A DNA stretch of 64,000 bases from CADEFQ01 sp035433705 (GTDB taxonomy: Bacteria; Pseudomonadota; Gammaproteobacteria; Steroidobacterales; Steroidobacteraceae): positions 1 through 64,000 of the forward strand of contig DAORVK010000009.1 of the NCBI GenBank assembly GCA_035433705.1. The letters run 5' to 3'. Numbering within the stretch: position 1 is the stretch's first letter; each line of letters starts with the position of its first letter. A program made the position numbers and the translations under genes. Under the pieces are notes generated by a model. It saw only the letters and a list, made by a program, of their open reading frames with translations. It was not told where the DNA came from and made no database searches. This document shows, one piece after another, positions 10,219 through 18,858 of the stretch.

Positions 10219-12315
10219 CTACTCGTTCATTTGTCCATGGCGAGCGCGCTCGCGCAGAAAGTGGCGCAGGGCTTCCAGATCGTCGTCGCCCAATTCATCG
10301 AAGGCCGGCATGCCGCGCTCGAGCAGTGCGCCACCGCGCACGATGTGCTCGAAGGCTGCCGGGGAGAGCGGCACCGCTGAAGCGCGCAGATCCGGTATAT
10401 AGCCGCCCGCCACGGCTCCCACTCCGTGGCAGATGACACACTTGCCGTAGAGGGCCGCGCCGCGGCGCGCTTTGGCAGCGTCGATGATGAAATCGGGGTC
10501 GTCCACCGGCGTGGGTCGCGCCGGCGGCGGCGCAGCAGGCAGGCGCGCCTTGCCATCGAGCGCGAAGGTCAGCAGCCGGCGCGGATGCCCGCGCCCGATC
10601 CAGCCGTGTTGGGCGCTGAGGGAGCCGAGCAGGACGGTGCCACCCGTCCACCCGGCCAGAATGGAGATGTATTGCCGGCCATCCAACTCGTAGGTGATCG
10701 GCGGCGCAATCGTACCCACACCGAGATCGAAAGACCACAACTCGCGGCCGCTGCGCGCCTCATAGGCTGTGAGGCGCCCGCCGGCATGCCCCTGGAAGAC
10801 GAGGTTGCCAGCCGTCGTCAGCACACCCCCGTTCCACAACCCCGGCGTCGGCACGCGCCAGGCTTCCTTCTGGTGCAGAGGATCCCATGCAAGGAGATAG
10901 CTGTGACCGGCACTTGCCGGGATGTCACCGCCCATGATGTTGATGCCGATGGGGTTGCGCGAATCGGGTCCATTGGTGAACGTGGCCGGGTCGATGCCCA
11001 GGTCGTTGTAATGGCCCGGCATGTCGCGTACCGGGATGTAGGCGAGACCGGTGCCGGGGCTGTAGGCCATGGGCTGCCAGTTGTGGGCACCGTAGGGGCC
11101 CGGCCAGATCAGTGCCTCGCCGCTCTCGTAGCGGCTGCCGGGCGCCTCCACCGGGCGACCGGTCGCGAGATCAATGCGTTCGGCCCACGTGACCCTGGCG
11201 ATCTTCTCCGCGGAGATCAGCTTGCCGTTCTCGCGGTCGATGACGTAGAAGAAGCCGTTCTTCGGCGCGTGCAGCAGCACCTTGCGCGGCTTGCCGTCGA
11301 AGGGCAGGGTGGCGAGCACCATATCCATCGCCGAGTTGTAATCCCAGCTTTCGCCCGGATTGGTCTGGTAGTGCCAGACATACTCGCCGCTATCCGCATC
11401 GAGCGCGACGATCGAGGAGAGAAAGAGATTGTCGCCACCACCCGGGCTGCGCAGCTTCTGGTTCCAGGGTGCGCCATTGCCGGTGCCCAGGTACACGCGG
11501 TTGAATTCGGGGTCATAGGTCATCGCGTTCCAGACCGTGCCGCCACCACCGAATTTCCACCACTCGCCGGTCCACGTTTTCGCGGCCATCTCCATGACCG
11601 GGTTCTCGAAGCCCTGGGCGGGGTTGCCGGGAACGGTATGAAAGCGCCAGAGCTGGCGACCACTCTCGGCATCGTAGGCGGTGACGTAGCCACGCACGGG
11701 ACCGAAATCGGCGCCGCCGTGGCCGATGATCACCTTGCCCCGGAAGACGCGCGGTGCGCCGGTGATGTAGCGCAGGTCATCCTTGCCGACCGTCATCACA
11801 CTCCACACCGGCCTGCCACTCTTCGCGTCGATGGCAATCAGGCGCCCGTCCTGGGTGCCGGAGTACACCTTGCCGTTCCAGAAGGCGATGCCGCGTATGC
11901 CCCAGGCGCGCCGCAGCCTGGCGCCTGCTGCCTTCGCTGTCTGTGGGTCGTAGCGCCACAGCAGTTTTCCGGTCCTCGCTTCCACTGCGTGGATCACGCT
12001 GAGACCGACGCCGAAGTAGATCACGCCATCCACTTCGAGCGGTGCGGTCGCCACATTGCCCGGTGCTTCGAGCTCGAGGCTCCAGAGCAGGCCGAGATGC
12101 TGGATGCCGCGGGCGTCGATCTGCGCGAGGGGGCTGTGGCGCTGTTCGCTGAAGGTGCGGCCGTACCCGGCCCAGTTGCGGCCGTCGTTTTCGTCGGCAA
12201 GTGCCCGATCATCCACGACGGTGGCATTCACCGTCGTGGTGATCGCACCCTGCACGGTCATCAGCTTGCCCAGAGCGAGCACCAGGGCAGCGAGGCGCAA
12301 CCGGCGCGCGATCAT
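10219..12315 (-). CDS. PQQ-dependent dehydrogenase with C-terminal cytochrome c (quinohaemoprotein)
   Basis: 698-residue periplasmic enzyme oxidising an alcohol or aldehyde and passing electrons to its own haem. An N-terminal hydrophobic signal is followed by eight-bladed propeller repeats. It shows RSPGGGDNLFLSSI, the catalytic Asp region PGESWDYNS and APKNGFFYVIDRENGK, then a haem site CVICH and an axial Met in ERGMPAF. The adjacent-cysteine disulfide of type II quinohaemoprotein alcohol dehydrogenases is missing: the aligned residues are Arg135-Arg136. The ATG at 12315 overlaps the ligase stop by 1 nt (a GTG 3 nt upstream is possible), so it is the last gene of the glycyl-radical operon. 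Dehydrogenase assignment is firm; substrate unknown. Confidence 0.9.
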   Translation of the reverse strand: MIARRLRLAALVLALGKLMTVQGAITTTVNATVVDDRALADENDGRNWAGYGRTFSEQRHSPLAQIDARGIQHLGLLWSLELEAPGNVATAPLEVDGVIYFGVGLSVIHAVEARTGKLLWRYDPQTAKAAGARLRRAWGIRGIAFWNGKVYSGTQDGRLIAIDAKSGRPVWSVMTVGKDDLRYITGAPRVFRGKVIIGHGGADFGPVRGYVTAYDAESGRQLWRFHTVPGNPAQGFENPVMEMAAKTWTGEWWKFGGGGTVWNAMTYDPEFNRVYLGTGNGAPWNQKLRSPGGGDNLFLSSIVALDADSGEYVWHYQTNPGESWDYNSAMDMVLATLPFDGKPRKVLLHAPKNGFFYVIDRENGKLISAEKIARVTWAERIDLATGRPVEAPGSRYESGEALIWPGPYGAHNWQPMAYSPGTGLAYIPVRDMPGHYNDLGIDPATFTNGPDSRNPIGINIMGGDIPASAGHSYLLAWDPLHQKEAWRVPTPGLWNGGVLTTAGNLVFQGHAGGRLTAYEARSGRELWSFDLGVGTIAPPITYELDGRQYISILAGWTGGTVLLGSLSAQHGWIGRGHPRRLLTFALDGKARLPAAPPPARPTPVDDPDFIIDAAKARRGAALYGKCVICHGVGAVAGGYIPDLRASAVPLSPAAFEHIVRGGALLERGMPAFDELGDDDLEALRHFLRERARHGQMNE

Positions 12316-14102
12316 CACGTTGCCGCGTGTTCCGCGAGTATCTCCCTGGTCACGCTGATCCGGTCGATCTTGTCGGTGTGGGTACGCGGAAGGGTCTGGG
12401 AGCGGAAATGGAAAGTGTGCGGCACCTTGTAAGCAGCGAGGAGCTTCCTCGCGTGCACCCGCAGCTCGTCGGCACTCAGGGAGTGGTCGGGCTGAGGTAC
12501 TACCACGGCCACCGGCATTTCACCCAACCGGCTGTCCGGGACGCCCAGAGCCAGCACTTCCCGAACGCCCGGGTGCTCGCCCAACGCCCGCTCCACTTCG
12601 GCGCAGTATATGTTCTCGCCACCGCTGATGATCATCAATGTCTGGCGGTCGGTGATATAGAGCCGCCCCTGATCGTCGAATCTGCCGATATCCCCGGTAT
12701 GCAGCCAGCCGTTCCTGAATGTCGCGGCCGAGTCGGCCGGTAGTCCGAAGTAGCCGCTCATCACCAGCGCGCCGCGTACCACGATTTCACCTTGCTCGCC
12801 CGCGTGCAGATCACGATCATCATCGTCAACGACCTTGACGTCGGCGATCGGCAGGATTCTGCCGACCGAATCGGGTTGTGCGATGAAGTCCTCGCCGCTC
12901 GAGCTGCAGACGGAACCGTTGGTCTCCGTCATGCCATAGCCGGTGGCAAATACGACGTGCGGCAACACGTCGTGAACCTTGCGCAGAAGATTGGGTGGAA
13001 AGGCCGCGCCACCGGTACCCACCACGGCGAGCGACGACAAGTCGTACTCCTGAAAACCCGGGGTGCGGAGCAAGTCCCACAGCATCGTGGGAACTGCGGT
13101 GATTGTCTGGACGTGTTCCCGGGCGATCAGCCGCAGGGCATCTTCTCCGGCCCAGCGGTTCAGAATGACGAGCTTGCTGCCGGTGGACAAGGCAGAGAGC
13201 ACGCCATTGTGACAACCGGAGACATGGAACATCGGCGCGACCATCAGGGATACGGCTTGCCTCGCCGCGAGCATCGCGGCAGCTTCCGCGCCCGCCAGCG
13301 CCCGAAACCTGGCAAACGACACCGCAGTGCCGAATGTAGTGCCGCTCAGTCCCGCGAGCACGCTGCGCTGGGTCAGCATGACGCCCTTGGCAAAGCCCGT
13401 TGTACCGCTGGTGAACATCATCAGGGCAGGATCGTCGCCATCGACGGGCGCGCAGGTGAGCCGCGGAGCCGTTTCCCATCCTGAGATCAGCTCATCGAAG
13501 GACCGGTCCTGGCGTGGGCGCAGCATGCGAGCGTCGTCGGTCAGTACCACTCTTGCCAGGTGCTGGCTCTGGCCACCGGCCTCCTGCAGCCGTTCGGCCC
13601 GTCTCGAGTCGGCTATGACGAGGCTGCATCCGGTGTCGCAGATCGCACGGTCGAGCTCTGACGGGGCGCCGCGGCTGTTGACCAGGACTGCGACGGCGCC
13701 CAGCGACGTGACTGCGAGAAACGCGATGATCCACCCGGTGGAGTTCTGCATCGCGATCGCAACCCGCTGCCCCTTCTGCACAGCGAACTGCTGCGTCAGA
13801 TTGCTGGCGAGCCGCGCCGCCTGCCCGAAGACCTCCCCGAAAGTGTGATGCTTCCCGCCTTCAACCGTGAACACCCGATCGGCGAAGCGCGCGGCCTGAC
13901 TGTAGAGATCGGGCAGCGTTTGCGGGCAGCTTCGGAAGAGCCTGCACGGCATCCCGTTGACCTCTACGGTCACCATTTCGAAAGGAGCGCCCGGCGCGGT
14001 CAGCGCCGCCCGGATCGCATCGATGCCAGCTATGTTGATCCCCTCAAGTGACGATCTCGCAGGCGAGGCCGGCAGCTTCGAACATTCCGACGATCTGCGC
14101 AA
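12315..14102 (-). CDS. Acyl-CoA ligase (AMP-binding), start uncertain
   Basis: Adenylate-forming acyl-CoA ligase with MMFTSGTTGFAKGV, GYGMTETNGS, HTGDIGRFDDQGRLYI, ISGGENIYCAEVE and the catalytic Lys in PRTHTDKIDR. The start is ambiguous. The TTG at 14102 gives 595 residues and overlaps the activase gene by 59 nt. The first ATG is at 13976, but that would remove a segment (ALTAPGAPFE) that family members usually have. A GAGGGG sequence at 14036-14042 lies 6 nt before an in-frame ATA, so an unusual start between the two is possible. It is third in the operon glycyl-radical enzyme, activase, ligase, PQQ dehydrogenase, and probably activates an acid made by one of those enzymes. Confidence 0.87.
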   Translation of the reverse strand: MRRSSECSKLPASPARSSLEGINIAGIDAIRAALTAPGAPFEMVTVEVNGMPCRLFRSCPQTLPDLYSQAARFADRVFTVEGGKHHTFGEVFGQAARLASNLTQQFAVQKGQRVAIAMQNSTGWIIAFLAVTSLGAVAVLVNSRGAPSELDRAICDTGCSLVIADSRRAERLQEAGGQSQHLARVVLTDDARMLRPRQDRSFDELISGWETAPRLTCAPVDGDDPALMMFTSGTTGFAKGVMLTQRSVLAGLSGTTFGTAVSFARFRALAGAEAAAMLAARQAVSLMVAPMFHVSGCHNGVLSALSTGSKLVILNRWAGEDALRLIAREHVQTITAVPTMLWDLLRTPGFQEYDLSSLAVVGTGGAAFPPNLLRKVHDVLPHVVFATGYGMTETNGSVCSSSGEDFIAQPDSVGRILPIADVKVVDDDDRDLHAGEQGEIVVRGALVMSGYFGLPADSAATFRNGWLHTGDIGRFDDQGRLYITDRQTLMIISGGENIYCAEVERALGEHPGVREVLALGVPDSRLGEMPVAVVVPQPDHSLSADELRVHARKLLAAYKVPHTFHFRSQTLPRTHTDKIDRISVTREILAEHAAT

Positions 14103-15027
14103 CGCGCTCGTGCGAGAGCGGCTGCGCGTCGCCCAAGGGATAAGGGCGGTCGAGCATGTTGTACTTGTTCATGCCGAAGCGGTGGTAGGGCAGGACATTG
14201 ACCACGATGCCGGGGCGCAGTTGCTGCACGAACCGGGCGGTGGCCGTGACGTTCGCATCCGTGTCCGAGACGCCGGGAATCAGAGGCATGCGGATGATCA
14301 TCTGCGCGGGGCTGTCGGCGACGACACGGGCGTTCCTGAGAATCTGCCTGTTCGTGATACCCGTTGTCTTGCGATGCAGTGCGTCGTCCATCACCTTCAG
14401 GTCGAAGAGCACCAGGTTTGTGTACCTGAGCACGGACTTCAGTCCCTTGGTGGATCCATGGCCGGTCGTATCGAGTGTCGTGTGCAGGCCCGCTTCCTGG
14501 CAGCGCTCGAAGAGCGCGGCGACGAAGGGCGCTTGCATCAGCGGTTCGCCGCCGGAGCAGGTGACCCCGCCTTGCGAGCTGCGGTAGTAAAGCCGGTCCC
14601 TGAGTACTTCTTCGACGACCTCATCGACGGTCTTGTCGTCGCCGATCATTCGCAGGGAACGCGGCCCGCAAACCTGGACACAGTCCCCGCAGTTGTCGCA
14701 CAGGTCGCGGTTCACCCGGATGCCGGTTCCCGTGAGTTCGATCGCCTGCTTGCTGCAGGCCGTGACGCAACGGCCGCACTGGTCACAGAGCACGTCGTTG
14801 TGGGCGAGCTGGCGTCGGGTCTGCTGGGACTCCGGATTGGAGCACCACAGACAGGTCAGGGGACAGCCTTTCAGAAAGACGGTCGTCCTGATGCCCGGGC
14901 CGTCCTCGGTACTGAAGCGCTGGATGTTGAAAATGCGCCCCGTGAGCCAGTGCTCCGCGCCAGCCTCCATGTCTGGCTCATCGGGGTCGTCGAGCACCGG
15001 ATCCGTGTCCAGCTCGCAGTCGCTCAT
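14044..15027 (-). CDS. Glycyl-radical enzyme activase (radical SAM)
   Basis: 327-residue radical SAM protein that installs the glycyl radical on its partner. The SAM cluster motif is Cys55-x3-Cys59-x2-Cys62 (KGCPLTCLWC). It is followed by an insert with two ferredoxin-type clusters (CDQCGRCVTAC and CDNCGDCVQVC), as in activases of benzylsuccinate synthase, hydroxyphenylacetate decarboxylase and glycerol dehydratase rather than the shorter PFL activase. The first 26 residues are acidic and unusual, and Met20 is an alternative start. It begins 20 nt after the glycyl-radical enzyme stop and overlaps the following ligase gene. Activity requires low oxygen, so this operon implies an anaerobic or microaerobic lifestyle phase. 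Confidence 0.93.
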   Translation of the reverse strand: MSDCELDTDPVLDDPDEPDMEAGAEHWLTGRIFNIQRFSTEDGPGIRTTVFLKGCPLTCLWCSNPESQQTRRQLAHNDVLCDQCGRCVTACSKQAIELTGTGIRVNRDLCDNCGDCVQVCGPRSLRMIGDDKTVDEVVEEVLRDRLYYRSSQGGVTCSGGEPLMQAPFVAALFERCQEAGLHTTLDTTGHGSTKGLKSVLRYTNLVLFDLKVMDDALHRKTTGITNRQILRNARVVADSPAQMIIRMPLIPGVSDTDANVTATARFVQQLRPGIVVNVLPYHRFGMNKYNMLDRPYPLGDAQPLSHERVAQIVGMFEAAGLACEIVT

Positions 15028-15047
15028 ATGCTTTTCCGCCGGTTACC

Positions 15048-17597
15048 TCACATGCACTGTTCGGTGCGGCTGATGATCTCGTCCTGTACGACCGGCGACA
15101 GCTCCACCCAGAAGGCGCTGTAGCCCGCCACACGAACGACCAGATCGCGGTGGCTTTCGGGCGCGGCTTGCGCCTGCTTCAGCGTCTCGGTGTCGAGCAC
15201 GTTGAACTGCACCTGGAAACCACCCTTCTCGAAATAAGTATCGAGCAGGCTGGCGAACTTCTGCTGACCGCCTTTTGTCCTGAGCGTTGCCGGCGAAAAC
15301 TTCATGTTCAGCAGCGGCCCTTCAATGAAGGTGCTGTCGAGCTTGCAGACCGAGTTCATGGCCGCCGTCGGGCCCTTCACGTCACAGCCCTGGACCGGGG
15401 AAGCCGAGGCATCACCGAGGTGCGTGCCGGACTTGCGTCCGTTCGGCAGCGCTCCGGTGGTCTTGCCGGCCCAGGATGACCAGGCGGCACCCTGCCGGAA
15501 CATCGTGAAGCGTCGGCCGTAGCCGTCACGATAGCTCTGGCACCGGTCGGTCGCATCCTTGTACAGCTTGCACATGAGCGCATCAGGCTCATCCTCGTCG
15601 TTGCCGTACTTGGGCGCCGCGACGCAGGCCTGGCGCAGCTCCTCGTAGCCCTCCCAGTTGTTCTTCAGGGCATCCAGCAGGTCCGCCATCGTTCCCTTCT
15701 TGTCCTCGAAGATGACCTTCTTGATGGCCAGCAACGAGTCGGACGCGTCCTGGAAGCCGCGATCGACGAAGGAGAACGCTTCCAGCTGCTGATAGCGGCC
15801 GCCGAAGCGCGTGACATCCCTGCCATCCGCGATGCAGTCCTGAAGGAAGGCGGAGATGTACGGGAAGTAGAAGGCGTCTTCGTAATAGCTCTTCTCGTAC
15901 GCCCTGAAGTTCTTCATGGTGTAGTCGTAGAATGAATCGCGCTGCTTCTCGTACGCCTCGAGCATCTGCTCCCAGCGGGTGAACGTGCGGGGGTCGCCGG
16001 TCTCGATACCGAGCTTCTTGTTCGTCCACGTGTCCATGCCGTTGAACAGCGCCCACTCGAGGAGCTTCGAATGGTTGCAGAAGGACACGACGGCATTGCG
16101 CACCCAGGCGAAGCTCTTCGGGTACGAGGTGTTGATGCAGCCTGCCATGGCCCAGTCGCGCGCATCATCCCATCGAACACCGCGATCCAGCAGATACTCG
16201 GTGCCCATGCGGTCGCTGAACCAGGCGGGAATGCCGCCACCGTGATCGCGGTTGCACTCGATGCCTTTCTCCAGCAGTTCCGGCGCCATCAGCCGGTGAT
16301 AGCGCAGCGAAACGTGCGGCTGGTGGGTCTTGACCTGCTTTGCAACCTGCAGGAAGAGGCAGGAGAGCTCGTTTGATGCATCCTTGCCATCGCGTGTCGT
16401 GCCGCCGAGCGTGACGTTCGCGTAGTAGTTCGAGGGCGAGATCTCCTGGTGGTCGCGCTTGCCGACCTGACCGAGGAACATGAAGGGTTCGAACTCGAGC
16501 CACTTCATGAACATGCAACCGAGGAGCTCGCCGGCCTCCTGGCGGGTAAGGCGTCCTTCGTTGATATCCTTCGAGTAGAAAGGCCACAGATACTGGTCGA
16601 AGCGGCCGACGAAGGCGTTGGTCGTCGCCTTTTCGATCTCCTGGCCGAACGCCACGAACCAGTAGGTCTGCAAGGCCTCGTGGAAACTGCGCGGCGGATT
16701 CTCGGGCACCCGGTCGCACACTTCCGCGGTCTTGAGAAGCTCCTTCTGGCGTCGCGGATCCTGCTCCATCTTTGCCGCCGAGCGCGCCAGCGCCGCATAG
16801 CGATGCGCGTGGTGAATCATGCCCTCCAGGGAAATGATCACCGCTTCAAGCCATTCGATCTTCTCGCGGTCCTCGTGGCTGAGGTAGGGGCCGCTCGCCC
16901 TGGAACGGGTGCGGATGGCGTCGATGTGCTCCTGCGCCTGCTTGATGTGCCCGCGGAACCCAATCGCCATGATCTTGTCCATGTCCGCGCCGGGAGTGAA
17001 CAGCTGTGGCGTGAGTGGCGGGCGCAGAGCATTGCGGGCCTCGCCCATCAGGTGCATCTTGCCGCCGTCGAGCGCGTTCTCGGTCTCAAAGGAGCGCTTG
17101 GCAGGATACTTGTCTTTCCAGTACTCGGCTGCCTCGCGCAGGTACTGGCGGTCTTCATCGGCAAACTGGGTGACGGTCACCTCCGAGCCCGCGGTGACAT
17201 CGACACGATCGAGGAGGGCTGCGAGGTGAATCGGCAACTGCTCGACGCCCGGGTTCGCGCCCCGGATATGCCGGGTCGGCGCGCCCACCAGAATCTCGTC
17301 GTCGCGAATGAGGATGTCCTTCTTCGCGAGCGCGTTCGCGAAGGCTTTCGCTCGCCGCTTTGCCGGATGCTCGCCTTCCGTCGTGCGGTAGGACTCGGTC
17401 CAGTACCGGGCCCGTTGACCGCAGATCGTGGGCCGGGATGCCAGGTAACGCTGCTTCATGCGCTGGATCCGCTCCGTGAAGCCGTTGACCTTGTTGATCT
17501 CGGCGAGGGGGATCTTCCCGAGCACGGCCGCAATGATCTTCGTCATCCGGACTGTTATCGGTGTCGCCGTCGCGAGGTCGTCTATTACTGCTGACAT
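15048..17597 (-). CDS. Glycyl-radical enzyme of unassigned class
   Basis: 849-residue pyruvate-formate-lyase-type enzyme. I start at the ATG at 17597 (MSAVIDDLATATP), since the frame upstream lies in the promoter gap. The radical site is Gly825 in VRVAGYSAFW near the C-terminus. The thiyl site is Cys487 in AMAGCINTSYP. Known eliminases and decarboxylases (choline lyase, glycerol dehydratase, hydroxyphenylacetate decarboxylase) have Cys-x-Glu; here it is Cys-Ile-Asn489. PFL's Cys-Cys pair is also absent. No small Bss- or Hpd-type subunit gene is present in the operon. Length is closest to X-succinate synthases and decarboxylases (about 850-900). Candidate reactions include fumarate addition, decarboxylation or C-C cleavage; none is proven. 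Confidence 0.92.
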   Translation of the reverse strand: MSAVIDDLATATPITVRMTKIIAAVLGKIPLAEINKVNGFTERIQRMKQRYLASRPTICGQRARYWTESYRTTEGEHPAKRRAKAFANALAKKDILIRDDEILVGAPTRHIRGANPGVEQLPIHLAALLDRVDVTAGSEVTVTQFADEDRQYLREAAEYWKDKYPAKRSFETENALDGGKMHLMGEARNALRPPLTPQLFTPGADMDKIMAIGFRGHIKQAQEHIDAIRTRSRASGPYLSHEDREKIEWLEAVIISLEGMIHHAHRYAALARSAAKMEQDPRRQKELLKTAEVCDRVPENPPRSFHEALQTYWFVAFGQEIEKATTNAFVGRFDQYLWPFYSKDINEGRLTRQEAGELLGCMFMKWLEFEPFMFLGQVGKRDHQEISPSNYYANVTLGGTTRDGKDASNELSCLFLQVAKQVKTHQPHVSLRYHRLMAPELLEKGIECNRDHGGGIPAWFSDRMGTEYLLDRGVRWDDARDWAMAGCINTSYPKSFAWVRNAVVSFCNHSKLLEWALFNGMDTWTNKKLGIETGDPRTFTRWEQMLEAYEKQRDSFYDYTMKNFRAYEKSYYEDAFYFPYISAFLQDCIADGRDVTRFGGRYQQLEAFSFVDRGFQDASDSLLAIKKVIFEDKKGTMADLLDALKNNWEGYEELRQACVAAPKYGNDEDEPDALMCKLYKDATDRCQSYRDGYGRRFTMFRQGAAWSSWAGKTTGALPNGRKSGTHLGDASASPVQGCDVKGPTAAMNSVCKLDSTFIEGPLLNMKFSPATLRTKGGQQKFASLLDTYFEKGGFQVQFNVLDTETLKQAQAAPESHRDLVVRVAGYSAFWVELSPVVQDEIISRTEQCM

Positions 17598-17677
17598 CTC
17601 GCCTGCTCCTCTGATGGGCCTTGTTGCGGTAGCCGGCGGTAGTCTAGGGAGCAGGGTGTCACCCAACAATAAACAGC

Positions 17678-17693
17678 GACGCAAAACAGCGTC
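17678..17693. promoter_or_regulatory. Inverted repeat upstream of the glycyl-radical operon
   Basis: Arms GACGC and GCGTC are separated by 6 nt in the 149-bp gap between the LysR gene and the glycyl-radical enzyme gene. It lies next to the longer dyad at 17702-17714. It could be part of a LysR operator, but the arms are short and no promoter is certain. Confidence 0.3.
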
Positions 17694-17701
17694 ACGCTAG
17701 C

Positions 17702-17714
17702 GCAACAATGTTGC
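17702..17714. promoter_or_regulatory. Probable LysR operator dyad
   Basis: GCAACAATGTTGC is a perfect 6-bp-arm dyad around a single central base. It lies 105 bp upstream of the glycyl-radical enzyme start and 33 bp downstream of the LysR gene stop. It is the most symmetrical sequence in the gap. LysR proteins bind interrupted dyads near the promoters they control, so this is a reasonable recognition site; binding is inferred. Confidence 0.45.
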
Positions 17715-17746
17715 AGCGCTTGGACGTCACAAGGAGTTGATAAATC

Positions 17747-18682
17747 TCAAGGTGTGGGCGTTGTCATCAGCGGATGCGTTTCGAGGTATTCGAGCAGAAA
17801 GTCGCTGAACAGCCTGACCCGGCGCGGTACCTCCCGCGTGCCGGGCCGGATGATGTAGATGAACGTCGAAAGGCTGTGATACTGCGGCAGAACGGTGACA
17901 AGCCGGCCTCTCTCCAGGTCTTTCGCGACCAGGAATGTCGGAATGACGCCGATTCCTGCGCCGGATCGAACGGCCTCGCGCACGAAGAAGATGTCGTCAC
18001 AGCAGATGGGACCCTGTGGCTTGAAAGTGGCCGATGATGTCTTGCTCTGCAGCTGCAGCGTGGGCAGACCACGGTGAGTCACCCACCGATGGCCGGCCAG
18101 ATCATCGGGCACGCGCGGGATGCCGTTCGTCTCGAGATACTTCGGGGAAGCGAAGAGCCTCGCGTAAATGGGGCAGGCCGGCCGGGCGACCAGCGAGGAA
18201 TCCTTCATTCGCTCGGGTGCCGCGCGCAAGGCGATGTCAAAGCCCCCCACCGCGAAGTCCATGGGCTGGCTGTTCAGATACAGGTCGCAGTGGACCCGTG
18301 GATAGCGCGCCGAGAATTTCGTGACGGCATCGGCGAGGAAGGCGGAGCCGAGATAATTCGGCGCGGAGATCCGCACTTCGCCTGTCGGCTCCCCGAGATG
18401 GTCCGGTGATTCGACGGCAGCCTGTTCGAGGGAGGCGATCAGGGAAGCGACGCGCTCGTGGAGCGCAGCGCCTGCCGGGCTGAGCACGACCCGTCGCGTG
18501 GTCCGGTGCAGAAGCGGTACGCCCATGGTCGCCTCGAGCTGCGAGAGGCGCCGGCTCACGGACCACTTCGGCAGGTTCAGTTTCCTGGCTGCCGCCGAGA
18601 AGCTCGCCGCATCCGCGACGGCGACGAACATGCGCAGGGCATTGAGATCCAGTTCTGCACCGTGAGCCTTGTTGGTATTCAT
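17747..18682 (-). CDS. LysR-family transcriptional regulator
   Basis: 311-residue LysR protein. The start at 18682 (MNTNKAHGAELDLNAL) places the winged helix-turn-helix at residues about 12-70 (SFSAAARKLNLPKWSVSRRL), followed by a substrate-binding domain of two alpha/beta lobes. LysR regulators usually activate a neighbouring operon in response to a small metabolite. It is encoded immediately upstream of, and on the same strand as, the glycyl-radical operon, and is divergent from the fused MaoC gene at 18859. It could therefore act on the dyad at 17702-17714 and/or on the divergent promoter region. Effector unknown. Confidence 0.9.
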   Translation of the reverse strand: MNTNKAHGAELDLNALRMFVAVADAASFSAAARKLNLPKWSVSRRLSQLEATMGVPLLHRTTRRVVLSPAGAALHERVASLIASLEQAAVESPDHLGEPTGEVRISAPNYLGSAFLADAVTKFSARYPRVHCDLYLNSQPMDFAVGGFDIALRAAPERMKDSSLVARPACPIYARLFASPKYLETNGIPRVPDDLAGHRWVTHRGLPTLQLQSKTSSATFKPQGPICCDDIFFVREAVRSGAGIGVIPTFLVAKDLERGRLVTVLPQYHSLSTFIYIIRPGTREVPRRVRLFSDFLLEYLETHPLMTTPTP

Positions 18683-18775
18683 TGTGGTGCTGATCCAGGA
18701 TCTCACGGTGAATCGGATGAAGGCATTCTGGAACACGGGTGCAAGGCAGGCAAGGCGATCATTTGCCTGGTCGAT

Positions 18776-18793
18776 AGTCTGTTTGGCCGATGA
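18776..18793. promoter_or_regulatory. Degenerate copy of the regulon palindrome
   Basis: TAGTCTGTTTGGCCGATG agrees at 14 of 18 positions with the copies TAGTCTGGTCAGACGATG at 25422 and 38025. The left half is intact and the right core is degraded. It sits between the divergent LysR and fused MaoC genes, the same kind of position as the good copies. It may be a weak site or chance. Confidence 0.35.
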
Positions 18794-18858
18794 ACGCCCG
18801 GCCCGCAGCCATGACAGTAGCCGCAAGCTGGGCGTGCCCGATGCTGAAAGGATCGCAG

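Noticed and set aside
10426..12432. 668-residue open frame on the plus strand
   Set aside because: It lies opposite the PQQ dehydrogenase gene, whose motifs are unmistakable. Long antisense frames are expected at this GC content, and the translation has no recognisable domain.
17636..17655. TAGTCT sequence upstream of the glycyl-radical gene as a further operator copy
   Set aside because: Only the first six bases agree with the palindrome; the second half-site is absent.
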